The notes below the pieces were generated by a model, which worked only from the letters and a program-made list of their open reading frames with translations, did no database searches and had not been told where the DNA came from. This document shows, one piece after another, positions 24,855 through 33,896 of a stretch of 64,000 nucleotides of DNA. The stretch comes from a virus. A program made the translations under genes and the position numbers. Positions within the stretch are counted from its first letter, which is position 1, and each line of letters opens with the position of its first letter. The stretch lies in IMG/VR virus record IMGVR_UViG_3300020167_000001, positions 21,021-85,020 of that record. One strand, given 5' to 3'.

Positions 24855-24862
24855 TATCTTTG
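24855..24862 (+). promoter_or_regulatory. Possible -7 element just before 24867
   Basis: TATCTTTG fits TAnnTTTG and lies 4 bases before the ATG. The -33 position is occupied by the terminator stem with no TTG, so support is weak. Confidence 0.3.
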
Positions 24863-24866
24863 TATT

Positions 24867-25430
24867 ATGTCAAAACATGTATTAAGTCTGGAAATTCCAG
24901 ATACAATGAATAAATGTATCTTCAGAGTAGTAGATACTAGTGTGTATGCAACAGGTATACCTATTACATGTCCACTTTTACAAATAACGGTTCCGGGATT
25001 TAATACTCCTGTAAACTTTGCTTCCCCTCAAATTGAACCAGGTTTTAATGCAAATATGACAGCTTGTGATTTAGAGATTCAATCTAATGAATGTGGTACT
25101 CAATTTTATGATGTTCCTGATGGAATTTATGTTATTAAGTATAGTGTGCAGCCAAAAGATTATGTATATGTAGAATATAATCATCTTCGCGTAACATGTG
25201 CACTTAATAAAATCAAAGCTATTTATTGTGATTTACAATTAGGAGCTTGTGATCCACCAGCAAGTAAGAAAGATAAGCTTAATCAGATTAGATTAATAGA
25301 ACAATATCTTAAAGCGGCCAAAGCATATGTAGAAGATTGCCACGATCCTAAAAGAGGTATGGAACTTTACAAATATGCTAATTCTCTATTAGATAAAATG
25401 ACCTGCAGTACAGGTTGCAAAACATGTTAA
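24867..25430 (+). CDS. Cys-containing structural protein
   Basis: A 187-residue protein: a beta-rich N-terminal domain (about 1-125) and a helical C-terminal part (KLNQIRLIEQYLKAAKAYVEDC) ending CSTGCKTC. It lies in the Cys-rich appendage block and is likely a virion or assembly protein. There is no signal peptide and no known family motif. A terminator lies immediately upstream and a possible -7 element is 4 bases before its ATG. Confidence 0.6.
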   Translation: MSKHVLSLEIPDTMNKCIFRVVDTSVYATGIPITCPLLQITVPGFNTPVNFASPQIEPGFNANMTACDLEIQSNECGTQFYDVPDGIYVIKYSVQPKDYVYVEYNHLRVTCALNKIKAIYCDLQLGACDPPASKKDKLNQIRLIEQYLKAAKAYVEDCHDPKRGMELYKYANSLLDKMTCSTGCKTC

Positions 25431-25447
25431 ACCAATAAAAACCAACA
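25429..25447 (+). promoter_or_regulatory. Leader motif pair AAACCAATA/AAACCAACA
   Basis: One variant and one exact copy with the same 10-base repeat as at 19109, before the ATG at 25452. Confidence 0.35.
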
Positions 25448-25451
25448 TAAA

Positions 25452-25631
25452 ATGACTTGTTCAAATTGTAAAACAACACTAGGTTGTTCTTGTCAAAGAA
25501 AGACAGCCTCAAATGGAGTTAGTGTGTGTAACACATGTTTAGCTACTTACGAAGCTTCATTGAAAGGATTAACTGTTCCCAAACCGGGAACTCCTCAAGT
25601 AAGAACTTTTAGAGCACCTAATTCAAAATAA
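25452..25631 (+). CDS. Small zinc-ribbon-like protein
   Basis: A 59-residue protein with CSNCKTTLGCSC near the N-terminus and VCNTC at residues 25-29. It therefore has two CxxC pairs plus extra Cys, a zinc-ribbon-like layout. The basic C-terminal tail (PQVRTFRAPNSK) is likely flexible. It sits between two Cys-rich structural genes. Metal binding is inferred. Confidence 0.6.
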   Translation: MTCSNCKTTLGCSCQRKTASNGVSVCNTCLATYEASLKGLTVPKPGTPQVRTFRAPNSK

Positions 25632-25640
25632 AAATAAGCT

Positions 25641-28600
25641 ATGGCATGCATAACATTAACATCTTGTACTTTAAATGATACTACAGTATTAATTACTGAT
25701 TCAGTTGTATCAGCTCCTTTGATGGCCTATATAGGACAAAATGTTAATGTTATAGGCTATCCTGGTATTTGTTTTTATGTAGAATTAAATGAAACAGGAT
25801 GTTTAGATTGTGAAAAAGCTGCTAGTATATTATTAGCACCTGGTAATCCAATTTGTATTAATACCATTCCCTACAGAGCCTATATATTAACACCGTGTGA
25901 TCCTCAGTTGCCAAGCTTATTTACAACACAAGTTTTATATCCATATGATGGATTAACTATTACTTTTTTTGGACAAGGTGGGGCATGCTATACAGTTAAC
26001 GGAAGCCTTACAGTACCTACAGATATAAACTCAGTAATTGTACAATGTCCTGAACCTTGTGCTTGCACACCTGTGGTATGTGGATGTCCTGATGGTTATG
26101 TATTAAATCAAGCCGGCTTATGTGAAGGTACAGTGAGTGTTCCTCCTATTAATAATGGCACACAGTATACAGTAGCTCAAGCTCTTTGGTTTGAAGGTAC
26201 TTTTGGTACATTAGCTGCAGAATTTTATGAAGATATCACTAACAAACCTTGGCCTATTTTATCAACAGCTCCAGGTAATGTAAGTGCTTATACGGATAAT
26301 ACCTTAGTTCCTTTATTAATTACCAATACTTTATCTAATCAAATTTGGGGAGGACTGATGTCTTCTTTAAATTTTAGAATGAGAATTGCTGGTGTATGGA
26401 CTAACTCATTTACATGGGATCCTATTGATGAATGGATTGGTTTTAGTTATTGTGTTACCCTTACAGAAACTAAAACTTATTACATAGCATATGCTGTAGA
26501 TGACTTTGCCCGAATATTTATTGATGGTGTATTGATGCTTAATCAAGATACTTCAGGTTGGGCTTTCAAGAAATTACAGATATTTCCAATAACTTTAAAT
26601 GCCGGCTTACATATCATTACAGGTGAAGTAAAAAATGCAGGAGTAAGTGCTATATTTGCTTTTGAAATTTATGATGCTACTTTAGCTCAATTATTAGCCG
26701 TTGCTCTTCCTGGTGATATTGATCCTTATATTGTATTTAGTTCTGGAGATCAGATTGGCCTTAATTGGCAAACTGGTGAAACTTCAGGTTATTCATGTCC
26801 CGATGGATATGCTTTAAATACTTGTGATGGTTTAAGTTGTACTCAAATTGTAACAATTCCTCAAGTTCCTTGTGAAGCTTGGCAAATAACTTTTTGTGAA
26901 GGAACAGGTTTAGATCCTATTATTACAAGTACTGATTTATCAGGTTATATTGGAAGTGTCTATGAAATTACATATACCCCTTTAATAAATCCAATAGCTA
27001 TTACAGCTTGTGGTAGTGTAGCTCAAGCCCCCTCTCAACTAGCTCCTGCTTTTACCGGTACCTTTTCTGAGATAAGTTATGACTGTTGTGAATCTTGTAT
27101 GGCTATTTGTTATCTTTTAGAAGATTGTCAAAATGCTGTGCCAGATATGATTTTATGTACAGATTTAAGTGAATATGTAGGAAAAATCATTAAGATTAAA
27201 GGTTGTGGTGATATCTGTTGGACCGTATCTGAAGCTAATTCTTGTGTGAATAGTATTAAGTTTGAAGGTGAAGTTACAGAATTTGATACTTGCTTGGAGT
27301 GCTTACCTCCTACTCCGGTACCAGTTCCTTTAGAACTTAACCTTAGAAAAGTAAAACCTGGTTATAACAGTCCCAATTCATGTGTAACACTTGAGTATTT
27401 ACAACGCGTTAACTGTAATTTTGCATTACAAGTATATAATGAGATGTTGATTAAAAGATATGGTATTACTGTATGTTGTGATCAGGATGTTGATACTTGG
27501 GATATTCAAAAATCAGAATTAGATTATATGCTTATGGGTGACCCGAGCATGTGTAAATCTACATTATGTGATTGCAAAGCTCCTTGTTTAATAGATGCTA
27601 TCTTTACTTTGGTACCTACTTGTGTAGAACCTATATTAATCAGTGCTACTTTAGATGATTTGTGCTTTCCTCCTGTTTTTACAGATGGTGTAGTTACTGT
27701 AGAAACTCAATCACTTCCTTGTAATTGTTATATATTAACAGGAACTGATTATACTTTAGGTTGGATTGATTGTTGTTGTGAATACCAAACAGCAACTTTT
27801 ACTTCTAATGCTACAGTATGTGCACATTATCCACCTGTTATTTTAAGTGGTGTAGTTGCTATACTTGCAGCTGAAGAATGTGGTAGTGATTTATGTGTAG
27901 CTCCTTTACCTGTATGTTATTGTTGGAATATAATTCCAGGACCTGGTGGAGATCAAATAAGATATACAAGTTGTAATGATATAGATGTTATAATTAGGGT
28001 TTCATCAAGTGATAATATTAGCGTTTGTTCTGAAACAACCCCTACAGTTATCAATGGCTCCACAGTAACTAATACTGGATTCTGTACTACAAATTGTGGT
28101 TTAACACCTTCTTGTGTGTGTTATCAAGTTATAATAACATCCAATGATCTTAATCCTGCTACAGTAGATATGGTAACTACTTCTTGTAATAATCCTTTAG
28201 TTCCTATTACTACAACTATTGTATCAGGAACTCCGACTTTATTGTGTTCTGGAAAAGTACCTACATTTACATCAGCTAGTGCTAATGCTGTTATAAATAT
28301 ATTAGTTAAAAATACTATAGCTTGTGTAGATTGTCATATTCCTATTCCTTGTGTATGTTACCAAGTATTAATGCCAGCTTTAGGGGGAACAATTTCTTAT
28401 ATACCTTGTGGTTCTACATCGGGTTATTTAAATGTTACATTAGGAGCTGGATGGTCTTATCATTGTTCAGAATCTGGTGCTCCATTTTCAATATCTGGAG
28501 GAGCTCCTTTAAATGTAACCGCTATCAGTAATGATTGTGGTTTAGGCGAATGTGTACTAACACCTGTTTGTAATACACAAACTAGTTGTTATACAATAAC

Positions 28601-28982
28601 AAATTTAGGAGCACCTACTACTTTATTATATGATAATTGTTTTGCTTCATATATTATATTGAATATGACTGGTGTAATTAATATTTGTGATGCAGGTTCT
28701 GCACCTCAAATTGGTTCTGGTACAGTAGTACTTAATGGTCCTTGTACAACAGCTTGTACATCTACACCAACAGAAACTTGTCAATGTTATAGAATTTCAA
28801 TTAATACAGCAACTCCGTGTACTTTTGAATATATTGATTGTAACGGTGTTCCAGCTACAAAAGTTATCACAAGTACTGGTACAATATGTGCTAAAAATTA
28901 TCCTAACTTAACAACTTTTGCAGGAGGTGTTGTAACTATAACTTATTCAACTGATAATTGTGGTTTAGGTCAATGTATATAA
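25641..28982 (+). CDS. Large Cys-rich appendage protein with PA14-like and repeated domains
   Basis: A 1,113-residue protein. Residues 1-170 form a Cys-containing N-terminal region. Residues ~173-355 resemble a PA14-type carbohydrate-binding fold (ALWFEGTFG, TYYIAYAVDDFARIFIDGVLML, LHIITGEV). Residues ~560-660 carry a helical segment with further Cys. From about residue 694 to the end there are six divergent repeats of 60-85 residues with the pattern CxCY, then (Y/W)xxC, then a single C, then CG. The product is likely an extracellular fibre or collar element, with disulfides or bound metal giving rigidity. It is not a known family in full. Confidence 0.65.
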   Translation: MACITLTSCTLNDTTVLITDSVVSAPLMAYIGQNVNVIGYPGICFYVELNETGCLDCEKAASILLAPGNPICINTIPYRAYILTPCDPQLPSLFTTQVLYPYDGLTITFFGQGGACYTVNGSLTVPTDINSVIVQCPEPCACTPVVCGCPDGYVLNQAGLCEGTVSVPPINNGTQYTVAQALWFEGTFGTLAAEFYEDITNKPWPILSTAPGNVSAYTDNTLVPLLITNTLSNQIWGGLMSSLNFRMRIAGVWTNSFTWDPIDEWIGFSYCVTLTETKTYYIAYAVDDFARIFIDGVLMLNQDTSGWAFKKLQIFPITLNAGLHIITGEVKNAGVSAIFAFEIYDATLAQLLAVALPGDIDPYIVFSSGDQIGLNWQTGETSGYSCPDGYALNTCDGLSCTQIVTIPQVPCEAWQITFCEGTGLDPIITSTDLSGYIGSVYEITYTPLINPIAITACGSVAQAPSQLAPAFTGTFSEISYDCCESCMAICYLLEDCQNAVPDMILCTDLSEYVGKIIKIKGCGDICWTVSEANSCVNSIKFEGEVTEFDTCLECLPPTPVPVPLELNLRKVKPGYNSPNSCVTLEYLQRVNCNFALQVYNEMLIKRYGITVCCDQDVDTWDIQKSELDYMLMGDPSMCKSTLCDCKAPCLIDAIFTLVPTCVEPILISATLDDLCFPPVFTDGVVTVETQSLPCNCYILTGTDYTLGWIDCCCEYQTATFTSNATVCAHYPPVILSGVVAILAAEECGSDLCVAPLPVCYCWNIIPGPGGDQIRYTSCNDIDVIIRVSSSDNISVCSETTPTVINGSTVTNTGFCTTNCGLTPSCVCYQVIITSNDLNPATVDMVTTSCNNPLVPITTTIVSGTPTLLCSGKVPTFTSASANAVINILVKNTIACVDCHIPIPCVCYQVLMPALGGTISYIPCGSTSGYLNVTLGAGWSYHCSESGAPFSISGGAPLNVTAISNDCGLGECVLTPVCNTQTSCYTITNLGAPTTLLYDNCFASYIILNMTGVINICDAGSAPQIGSGTVVLNGPCTTACTSTPTETCQCYRISINTATPCTFEYIDCNGVPATKVITSTGTICAKNYPNLTTFAGGVVTITYSTDNCGLGQCI

Positions 28983-28984
28983 AC

Positions 28985-29016
28985 TTTGGAAATATAATAG
29001 AAAATCCGTATATTAA
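28985..29016 (+). promoter_or_regulatory. Putative promoter of the 29035 gene
   Basis: TTTG at 28985-28988, a 20-base spacer and TATATTAA at 29009-29016, as at 23373. The gap between genes is 52 bases. Confidence 0.5.
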
Positions 29017-29034
29017 TAATAAATTTACAACATA

Positions 29035-30528
29035 ATGAAACCATTAAATATAGATAAATCAGGATGTTCTAATACATCATCAAATTGTGTAGTTTGGCAA
29101 GGACCTGATATTCCTTGTATTGCTCTATGTAAAGGAGATTCTATTACAGAAGTGGTGTATAAATTAGCAACTGAATTATGCACAATCATGGATACTTTTG
29201 ACATGAATGAGTATGATTTAAAATGCTTTGCCGGTGGTGCTTGTAAGCCAGAGACATTTAAAGAATTTATTCAACTTGTTATTAACAAGATTTGCTATGT
29301 TCAAGAATGTTCAGGTTGTTTAAATAGTTGTGACCCATGTAATACTACGGTGACTCCAACTGTTCCTGTAGTACCGCCTCCATCTGGAGGAGATCCTATT
29401 GTTCCAATAGCACCAGCATTTAGATATGTTAACCAATTTGGTGATATAGTAACTACTATGACTACTAGTGAATATGCTGTAACTATTGGTAACCGTGTTT
29501 CAAATATTGTAACTACTATTAGTACTATAAATGCCACATTAGTAAATCATAATACTAGAATTACTAATTTAGAAAATGCTCCAGCACCTGTCTATCCTAC
29601 TCCTGTAATGACTCCGGTTTGTGTAACAGCCTCTATACCTACAGATTCATTTACAGTATTAACAGCATTAGAACAACAATTTTGTGAGTTAAGAATTGCA
29701 ACAGGTACTCCTAATAATATTTTTACAAATATTGGCAATCAACCTGCAAATTTAGGAGCTACTCCAACTTTAAATAATCCATTAGCTCTTATTAGTTCAT
29801 TACCTGGTTTTAACAATACAGTAGCTAATGAAGCTGATTCTATTGGTAATCTTTGGGTTGTAGTTTCAGATATGAGATTAGCCATTAAAAATATTATTGA
29901 TAATTATTTACCAAGTGATTGTGCAGCTATAGGAATGACCATATTTGCAAGTTATGCTCCTACAACATTAACAATTTTTATTAATGGTACCATACCTGGT
30001 ACATTCTCAAATACATTTCCTGCAGGAACTATATTTACTATAACTGATGATTTTGGTGCTAGTATGAGAGTTACTATTGATATACCAAGTATGATTAATA
30101 CAATGGGAGGGTTTCCTGTTAATATATCAGGTAGTGGTTTAAATACAACTTCTAATTTAACAATTAATGCTAGTCCTAGCTTTACAAGTACTACTACTGG
30201 ATCACAGTGTCAATCAACATTACAATTTGTAGTTGTTAATCAAGCTAATTGTGCAGTAGTTACTTATGGTACAACTACAACAGCTCAGATTGATTACACG
30301 TATACTACAGCAGCTATTACAGCAACATATAGTATTGAGCTTTGGGATGCTTTAACAAATACATTCTTAGGAGGATATAGTGTTGCTAATACTATAGTTC
30401 AAGTAGTATCAGGTTCATTCTTAGCAGCTTTCCCTGTATTACCATTAACTCAATACAAATTAAGATTAGTAGTAACAGTAAATTCAGTAGATACTTATTG
30501 TGACTTTACTTTAGTAACAACCACATAA
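29035..30528 (+). CDS. Appendage/fibre protein with Cys-rich head
   Basis: A 497-residue protein. The Cys-rich first 100 residues contain NCVVWQGPDIPCIALCKGDSI and a helix EVVYKLATELC. A Pro-rich linker (VPVVPPPSGGDP) follows. Then come a probable coiled-coil (NRVSNIVTTISTINATLVNHNTRITNLENA, residues ~150-180) and a beta-rich C-terminal half with Thr/Asn-rich strands. This is a trimeric fibre layout: an anchoring head, a neck and a receptor-binding end. The anchor resembles the N-terminal region of the next gene product, so both may dock at similar sites. Confidence 0.6.
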   Translation: MKPLNIDKSGCSNTSSNCVVWQGPDIPCIALCKGDSITEVVYKLATELCTIMDTFDMNEYDLKCFAGGACKPETFKEFIQLVINKICYVQECSGCLNSCDPCNTTVTPTVPVVPPPSGGDPIVPIAPAFRYVNQFGDIVTTMTTSEYAVTIGNRVSNIVTTISTINATLVNHNTRITNLENAPAPVYPTPVMTPVCVTASIPTDSFTVLTALEQQFCELRIATGTPNNIFTNIGNQPANLGATPTLNNPLALISSLPGFNNTVANEADSIGNLWVVVSDMRLAIKNIIDNYLPSDCAAIGMTIFASYAPTTLTIFINGTIPGTFSNTFPAGTIFTITDDFGASMRVTIDIPSMINTMGGFPVNISGSGLNTTSNLTINASPSFTSTTTGSQCQSTLQFVVVNQANCAVVTYGTTTTAQIDYTYTTAAITATYSIELWDALTNTFLGGYSVANTIVQVVSGSFLAAFPVLPLTQYKLRLVVTVNSVDTYCDFTLVTTT

Positions 30529-30539
30529 AATAATACAAC

Positions 30540-31757
30540 ATGAATAATTGTCCAAATTGTAAAAAAGAATGTAATAATGGTGAATGTGGTTGCATTCCTA
30601 AAGGGTTGACTACACCACCATCTTGTCCTGGAGATTTACCAAGCTGTCCAGAGCCGAGTCCTTGTAATGAAACATTTGATGCTAAATGTGTATATTATAC
30701 AGGTACAGGAAATGACTGTTTAAGTATAGAAACTGGTCAGACTGTTGAAGCGGTTATTAATAACTTAGCTTCTCAGTTGGCTCCTTTTATTTGCTTGGAG
30801 TGTGCAAGTTTGATTATTCCTGCAAACAATGCTACAGCTGTATCTAATACACAAGCTCTTAATTGGAACATGATACCTGGAGCTTCTTCTTATGATGTAT
30901 ATTTAGGTACAGATTCTTTAAATTTAACTTTGGTATCAGTAGGTCAAATATTAACTTCTTATACTCCAGCCTATCCTTTATTACCGGATACAACTTATTT
31001 TTGGAAAATCATACCTTATAATTTAGCTGGAGTACCAGTGGCAACTTGTCCTGTCTTTACTTTTAATACAGTAGCTGCTCCATGCTTAAATCCTTTATCT
31101 GATTTATTTACAAAAATATTAGGATATATACCATCACAAGGTATTAGAACTATTGATGTTGTAATAAATGGTATTGAAAATTATTTAGATGCTGGAGAAT
31201 TATTAACTAACTGTAATCTATGTTGCCCTGATTGTGAAGCTACTCATAGATATGTTTTAGCATCAGCTCCTTTATATTCTGTATATTATGAGGCTGTTTA
31301 CTCAACTACATGTTTACCTCCTTGTTGTATTGAAGTTGATGCTTCATTAACAGCTATGAACACAATTAAAGAAGGTCAGGGTAATGTAGCTTTAAGTACA
31401 GCTTTTGCAACGGTTCCTCCTAATACTAATTGTTGTGGTACTAATTTTAGTGAATGTGCTGCTAGAATAAAAACTTTATTACCTAATAAATGGGGAGGAA
31501 TATTTGTTGGATTAGGTGTAGTTGAAGAATCTAGTTTTAATGGTACTACTGAATTATGTATTATAGCTGATTTTATTGAAACTTTATTACCCTTATTTAC
31601 AGAAACAGATGTGGCAGACGTTATCAAAGCTCTTTTAAATAAAGGTTTTGTTGTAGATTGCCGTCCTGAAGGAACTATCATTGCTAGTGTAGCAACTTAT
31701 CTTACTTATTTAAACAATGTAAGTGTTGGTGGATGCTTATGTTACAAACCTTGTTAA
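30540..31757 (+). CDS. Cys-rich appendage protein with FN3-like domain
   Basis: A 405-residue protein. Residues 4-30 hold CPNCKKECNNGECGC. Residues ~46-80 resemble the anchor module of the preceding protein (KCVYYTGTGNDCLSI, VEAVINNLA). Residues ~90-178 read as a fibronectin type III-like domain: LIIPANNATAV, ALNWNMIPGASSYDVYLGTD, LLPDTTYFWKIIPYNLAG. The C-terminal half is helical with paired Cys (CNLCCPDCE, CLPPCC). It is probably a virion surface component; FN3-like domains in phage proteins often bind carbohydrates. The function is inferred. Confidence 0.6.
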   Translation: MNNCPNCKKECNNGECGCIPKGLTTPPSCPGDLPSCPEPSPCNETFDAKCVYYTGTGNDCLSIETGQTVEAVINNLASQLAPFICLECASLIIPANNATAVSNTQALNWNMIPGASSYDVYLGTDSLNLTLVSVGQILTSYTPAYPLLPDTTYFWKIIPYNLAGVPVATCPVFTFNTVAAPCLNPLSDLFTKILGYIPSQGIRTIDVVINGIENYLDAGELLTNCNLCCPDCEATHRYVLASAPLYSVYYEAVYSTTCLPPCCIEVDASLTAMNTIKEGQGNVALSTAFATVPPNTNCCGTNFSECAARIKTLLPNKWGGIFVGLGVVEESSFNGTTELCIIADFIETLLPLFTETDVADVIKALLNKGFVVDCRPEGTIIASVATYLTYLNNVSVGGCLCYKPC

Positions 31758-31776
31758 TTAATTAAAAAATAAAAAT

Positions 31777-32451
31777 ATGACACCAGCTATTATAACTGTA
31801 AATTTTATATCAAATTATGCCGGCCCACATAGAATCTGTTGGAGAATTCAAGGTTCTGGCAATCCTTATGTATGCACTAATATTGTTGATTGTTTAGGAG
31901 GTGGTAATACTTGCCAGGCTTTAATTAACACAATGGTTGATCCTGAGTTATGTGATCCTATAATTTTTGAAGGATATATCCAAGCTACTTGTAATGCCGA
32001 AGGTTCTCCTACAGGCCAAGTACCATTTACAGTAACTTATACACCAGATCCGAGTTGTAAAGCTTATCAATTATCAAATAACACAGGTGATGCGTATGAT
32101 TTTAATATATCTGAATTAGGTTTAAATTGTGATGGTACAACTAGACCTGATATCTTATTAGCTGATGGAGGTATTATTTACTTATGTGGTATTGCTGGTA
32201 TGCCTCAACGTATTATTGATTTATTCAATGTAATTCCATATCCTAATATATGTTGTGGAGTATGTAAGAATTATACCGTAAATTCAGCAACCGGTACTGA
32301 TGCTACAATTTATTATATTGATTGTACTACAAGACAGTTTATGACAGCAGAAGGACCTAAAACAGGAGACCCTGGTTTAGTAATTTGTGCAGTAGAAGGA
32401 AGTATAACTGGAGATCAACCATTAACTATTATAGTCAATGGTGATTGTTAA
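31777..32451 (+). CDS. Cys-rich protein with single Cys-repeat units
   Basis: A 224-residue beta-rich protein. The last ~65 residues, CKNYTVNSATGTDATIYYIDC and onward to LVICAVEG and NGDC, are one unit of the repeat seen six times at the end of the 25641 product. The middle (CKAYQLSNNTGDAYDF...) looks like a second unit. The first ~95 residues form another Cys-containing domain. It is likely a partner or cap of the appendage. It is followed by a terminator-like hairpin. Confidence 0.6.
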   Translation: MTPAIITVNFISNYAGPHRICWRIQGSGNPYVCTNIVDCLGGGNTCQALINTMVDPELCDPIIFEGYIQATCNAEGSPTGQVPFTVTYTPDPSCKAYQLSNNTGDAYDFNISELGLNCDGTTRPDILLADGGIIYLCGIAGMPQRIIDLFNVIPYPNICCGVCKNYTVNSATGTDATIYYIDCTTRQFMTAEGPKTGDPGLVICAVEGSITGDQPLTIIVNGDC

Positions 32452-32496
32452 ATATTGAAAGTCAGGGTTTGTTGGTTTAAACCTGGTCTAACAGGC

Positions 32497-32527
32497 ACTC
32501 CTCGGTTAAATTATACCGGGGAGTTTT
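32497..32527 (+). terminator. Probable intrinsic terminator
   Basis: ACTCCTCGGT (32497-32506) pairs with ACCGGGGAGT (32515-32524) with one G-T wobble across an 8-base loop, then TTT GCTTT. The T run is short, so efficiency may be moderate. Confidence 0.65.
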
Positions 32528-32600
32528 GCTTTATAAACACTTGTAATTTACACAATAAAAGTTTATTTTTAAAACTTGAAAATATTATGTATATTTAGTT

Positions 32601-33191
32601 ATGAAAGACTTTAAAAAACCAGACTTAAATGCCCCTAGATGTCGCGAAAGTATACATCAAATCTTAAGTAATGATTTTGTTAAAAAGTTCATTGAAAAAT
32701 ATCCTCAGTATGCTCATCTTAGTTTAAAAGATGTAAGATTAATATTGAATACTTTTCATGGTAAATTATGGGATCATGTGGTTCATAATAGAGAAGGTAT
32801 AGAATTGCCTGAAGGACTGGGTTATATATTTTTAGGAACTTGCTTTAGTGCTAAAAAATATAATACTGATTTTGGAAACTCTATTAAATCAGAGAATTTA
32901 CTGAGACATAGAAATTTTGAATCTGATAATTTTTTAGCTAAGATTTTTTATACCAATTATGCTAACAAATACAAGTTTCGAAACAGAGAACTTTGGATAT
33001 TTAAAGCTCATAGGGATTTTAAAAGAGCTGTGCCTCCATCATATAGAGAAAATTGGAAGATATTTTTACAAGTAGAGAATGGTAAACACATTACAAAATA
33101 TTTAAAAACTATATTTAAAAGTGACTGGATTAGAAAAGTTCAGAGTAACTTTGTAATTGATCCTTTATATAATGAATTTGATTTAACATAA
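32601..33191 (+). CDS. Probable tail-associated protein
   Basis: A 196-residue basic protein rich in aromatic and Lys residues, mostly helical, without a membrane segment or catalytic motif. It is the first gene after the terminator at 32497 and sits 5 bases before the ring-like gene at 33197. A tail assembly or connector role is inferred from position. Confidence 0.55.
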   Translation: MKDFKKPDLNAPRCRESIHQILSNDFVKKFIEKYPQYAHLSLKDVRLILNTFHGKLWDHVVHNREGIELPEGLGYIFLGTCFSAKKYNTDFGNSIKSENLLRHRNFESDNFLAKIFYTNYANKYKFRNRELWIFKAHRDFKRAVPPSYRENWKIFLQVENGKHITKYLKTIFKSDWIRKVQSNFVIDPLYNEFDLT

Positions 33192-33196
33192 ACAAA

Positions 33197-33868
33197 ATGA
33201 CTACAATAGGTGATAGCGTATCAAGATTAAGAAACTTAGTTAAAGGTGTCAAAGAAGATGCTTTCTTAACTGATCGATTTTTGTATTCTCTTGTATTAAA
33301 ATATGCAAAGACTCTAATCCGTAGACAGGATAATGAGAACAAGATTATGAGATTTCAAAGTTTATTTGAACCATTACCTTGTGTTGAATTAATTGAAGTT
33401 GATAAGATTGAGGCATGCTGTGCTGGAATAAAATCCAATTGCACAATCATGAGAACTAAAGATAAATTACCTACAGTATTAGAAGGAGCTTATGGTCCAT
33501 TATTCAGAACAGTAAGTTCAATCGATGGTTCTATTCAATGTTTTAAAACTTATCCGAGTACTTATACTAGTATGGCTAATACTAAAACATTCAAGTATAA
33601 TACTAATAAATATTACTGGTATTTAGATGGCTATTTATATTTTCCAAATATTGTATGGGAATCAGTAAGAGTAGAAGGCTTATGGAATGAAAGTGTAGCC
33701 ATGTATAAATGTGACGGAGATGTATGTAAAAAAAGACAAGATGATGATACACATATTCCAGAATACTTATTTGCAGAAATTGAACAAATGGTACTTAAAG
33801 ATTTAACTGTGTTAATCCAAATACCAATACAAAGTGTAGACGATAATCAGTCACCCCTTAGAACTTAA
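33197..33868 (+). CDS. Tail ring/connector protein
   Basis: A 223-residue protein. The N-terminal helical region (DSVSRLRNLVKGVKEDAFLTDRFLYSLVLKYAKTLIRRQD) is followed by a beta-rich centre and a helical end (EIEQMVLKDLTVLIQIP). This is the 'helix-sheet-helix' layout expected for ring proteins in short-tailed phages. The order with the next two genes (ring, ring, muzzle) is that of crAss-like tails. The structural role is inferred. Confidence 0.65.
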   Translation: MTTIGDSVSRLRNLVKGVKEDAFLTDRFLYSLVLKYAKTLIRRQDNENKIMRFQSLFEPLPCVELIEVDKIEACCAGIKSNCTIMRTKDKLPTVLEGAYGPLFRTVSSIDGSIQCFKTYPSTYTSMANTKTFKYNTNKYYWYLDGYLYFPNIVWESVRVEGLWNESVAMYKCDGDVCKKRQDDDTHIPEYLFAEIEQMVLKDLTVLIQIPIQSVDDNQSPLRT

Positions 33869-33896
33869 TTAACAGTTACTATAAAAATATTTAACA

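Noticed and set aside
25641-32451. BACON or Ig-like domains of the type known from crAssphage
   Set aside because: No BACON-like strand pattern was found; the repeats here are Cys-defined and the one Ig-class match is FN3-like.
32452-32600. RNA gene or riboswitch in the 149-base gap
   Set aside because: The hairpin is explained by a terminator; the rest is AT-rich with no tRNA-like cloverleaf or known riboswitch core that I can see.
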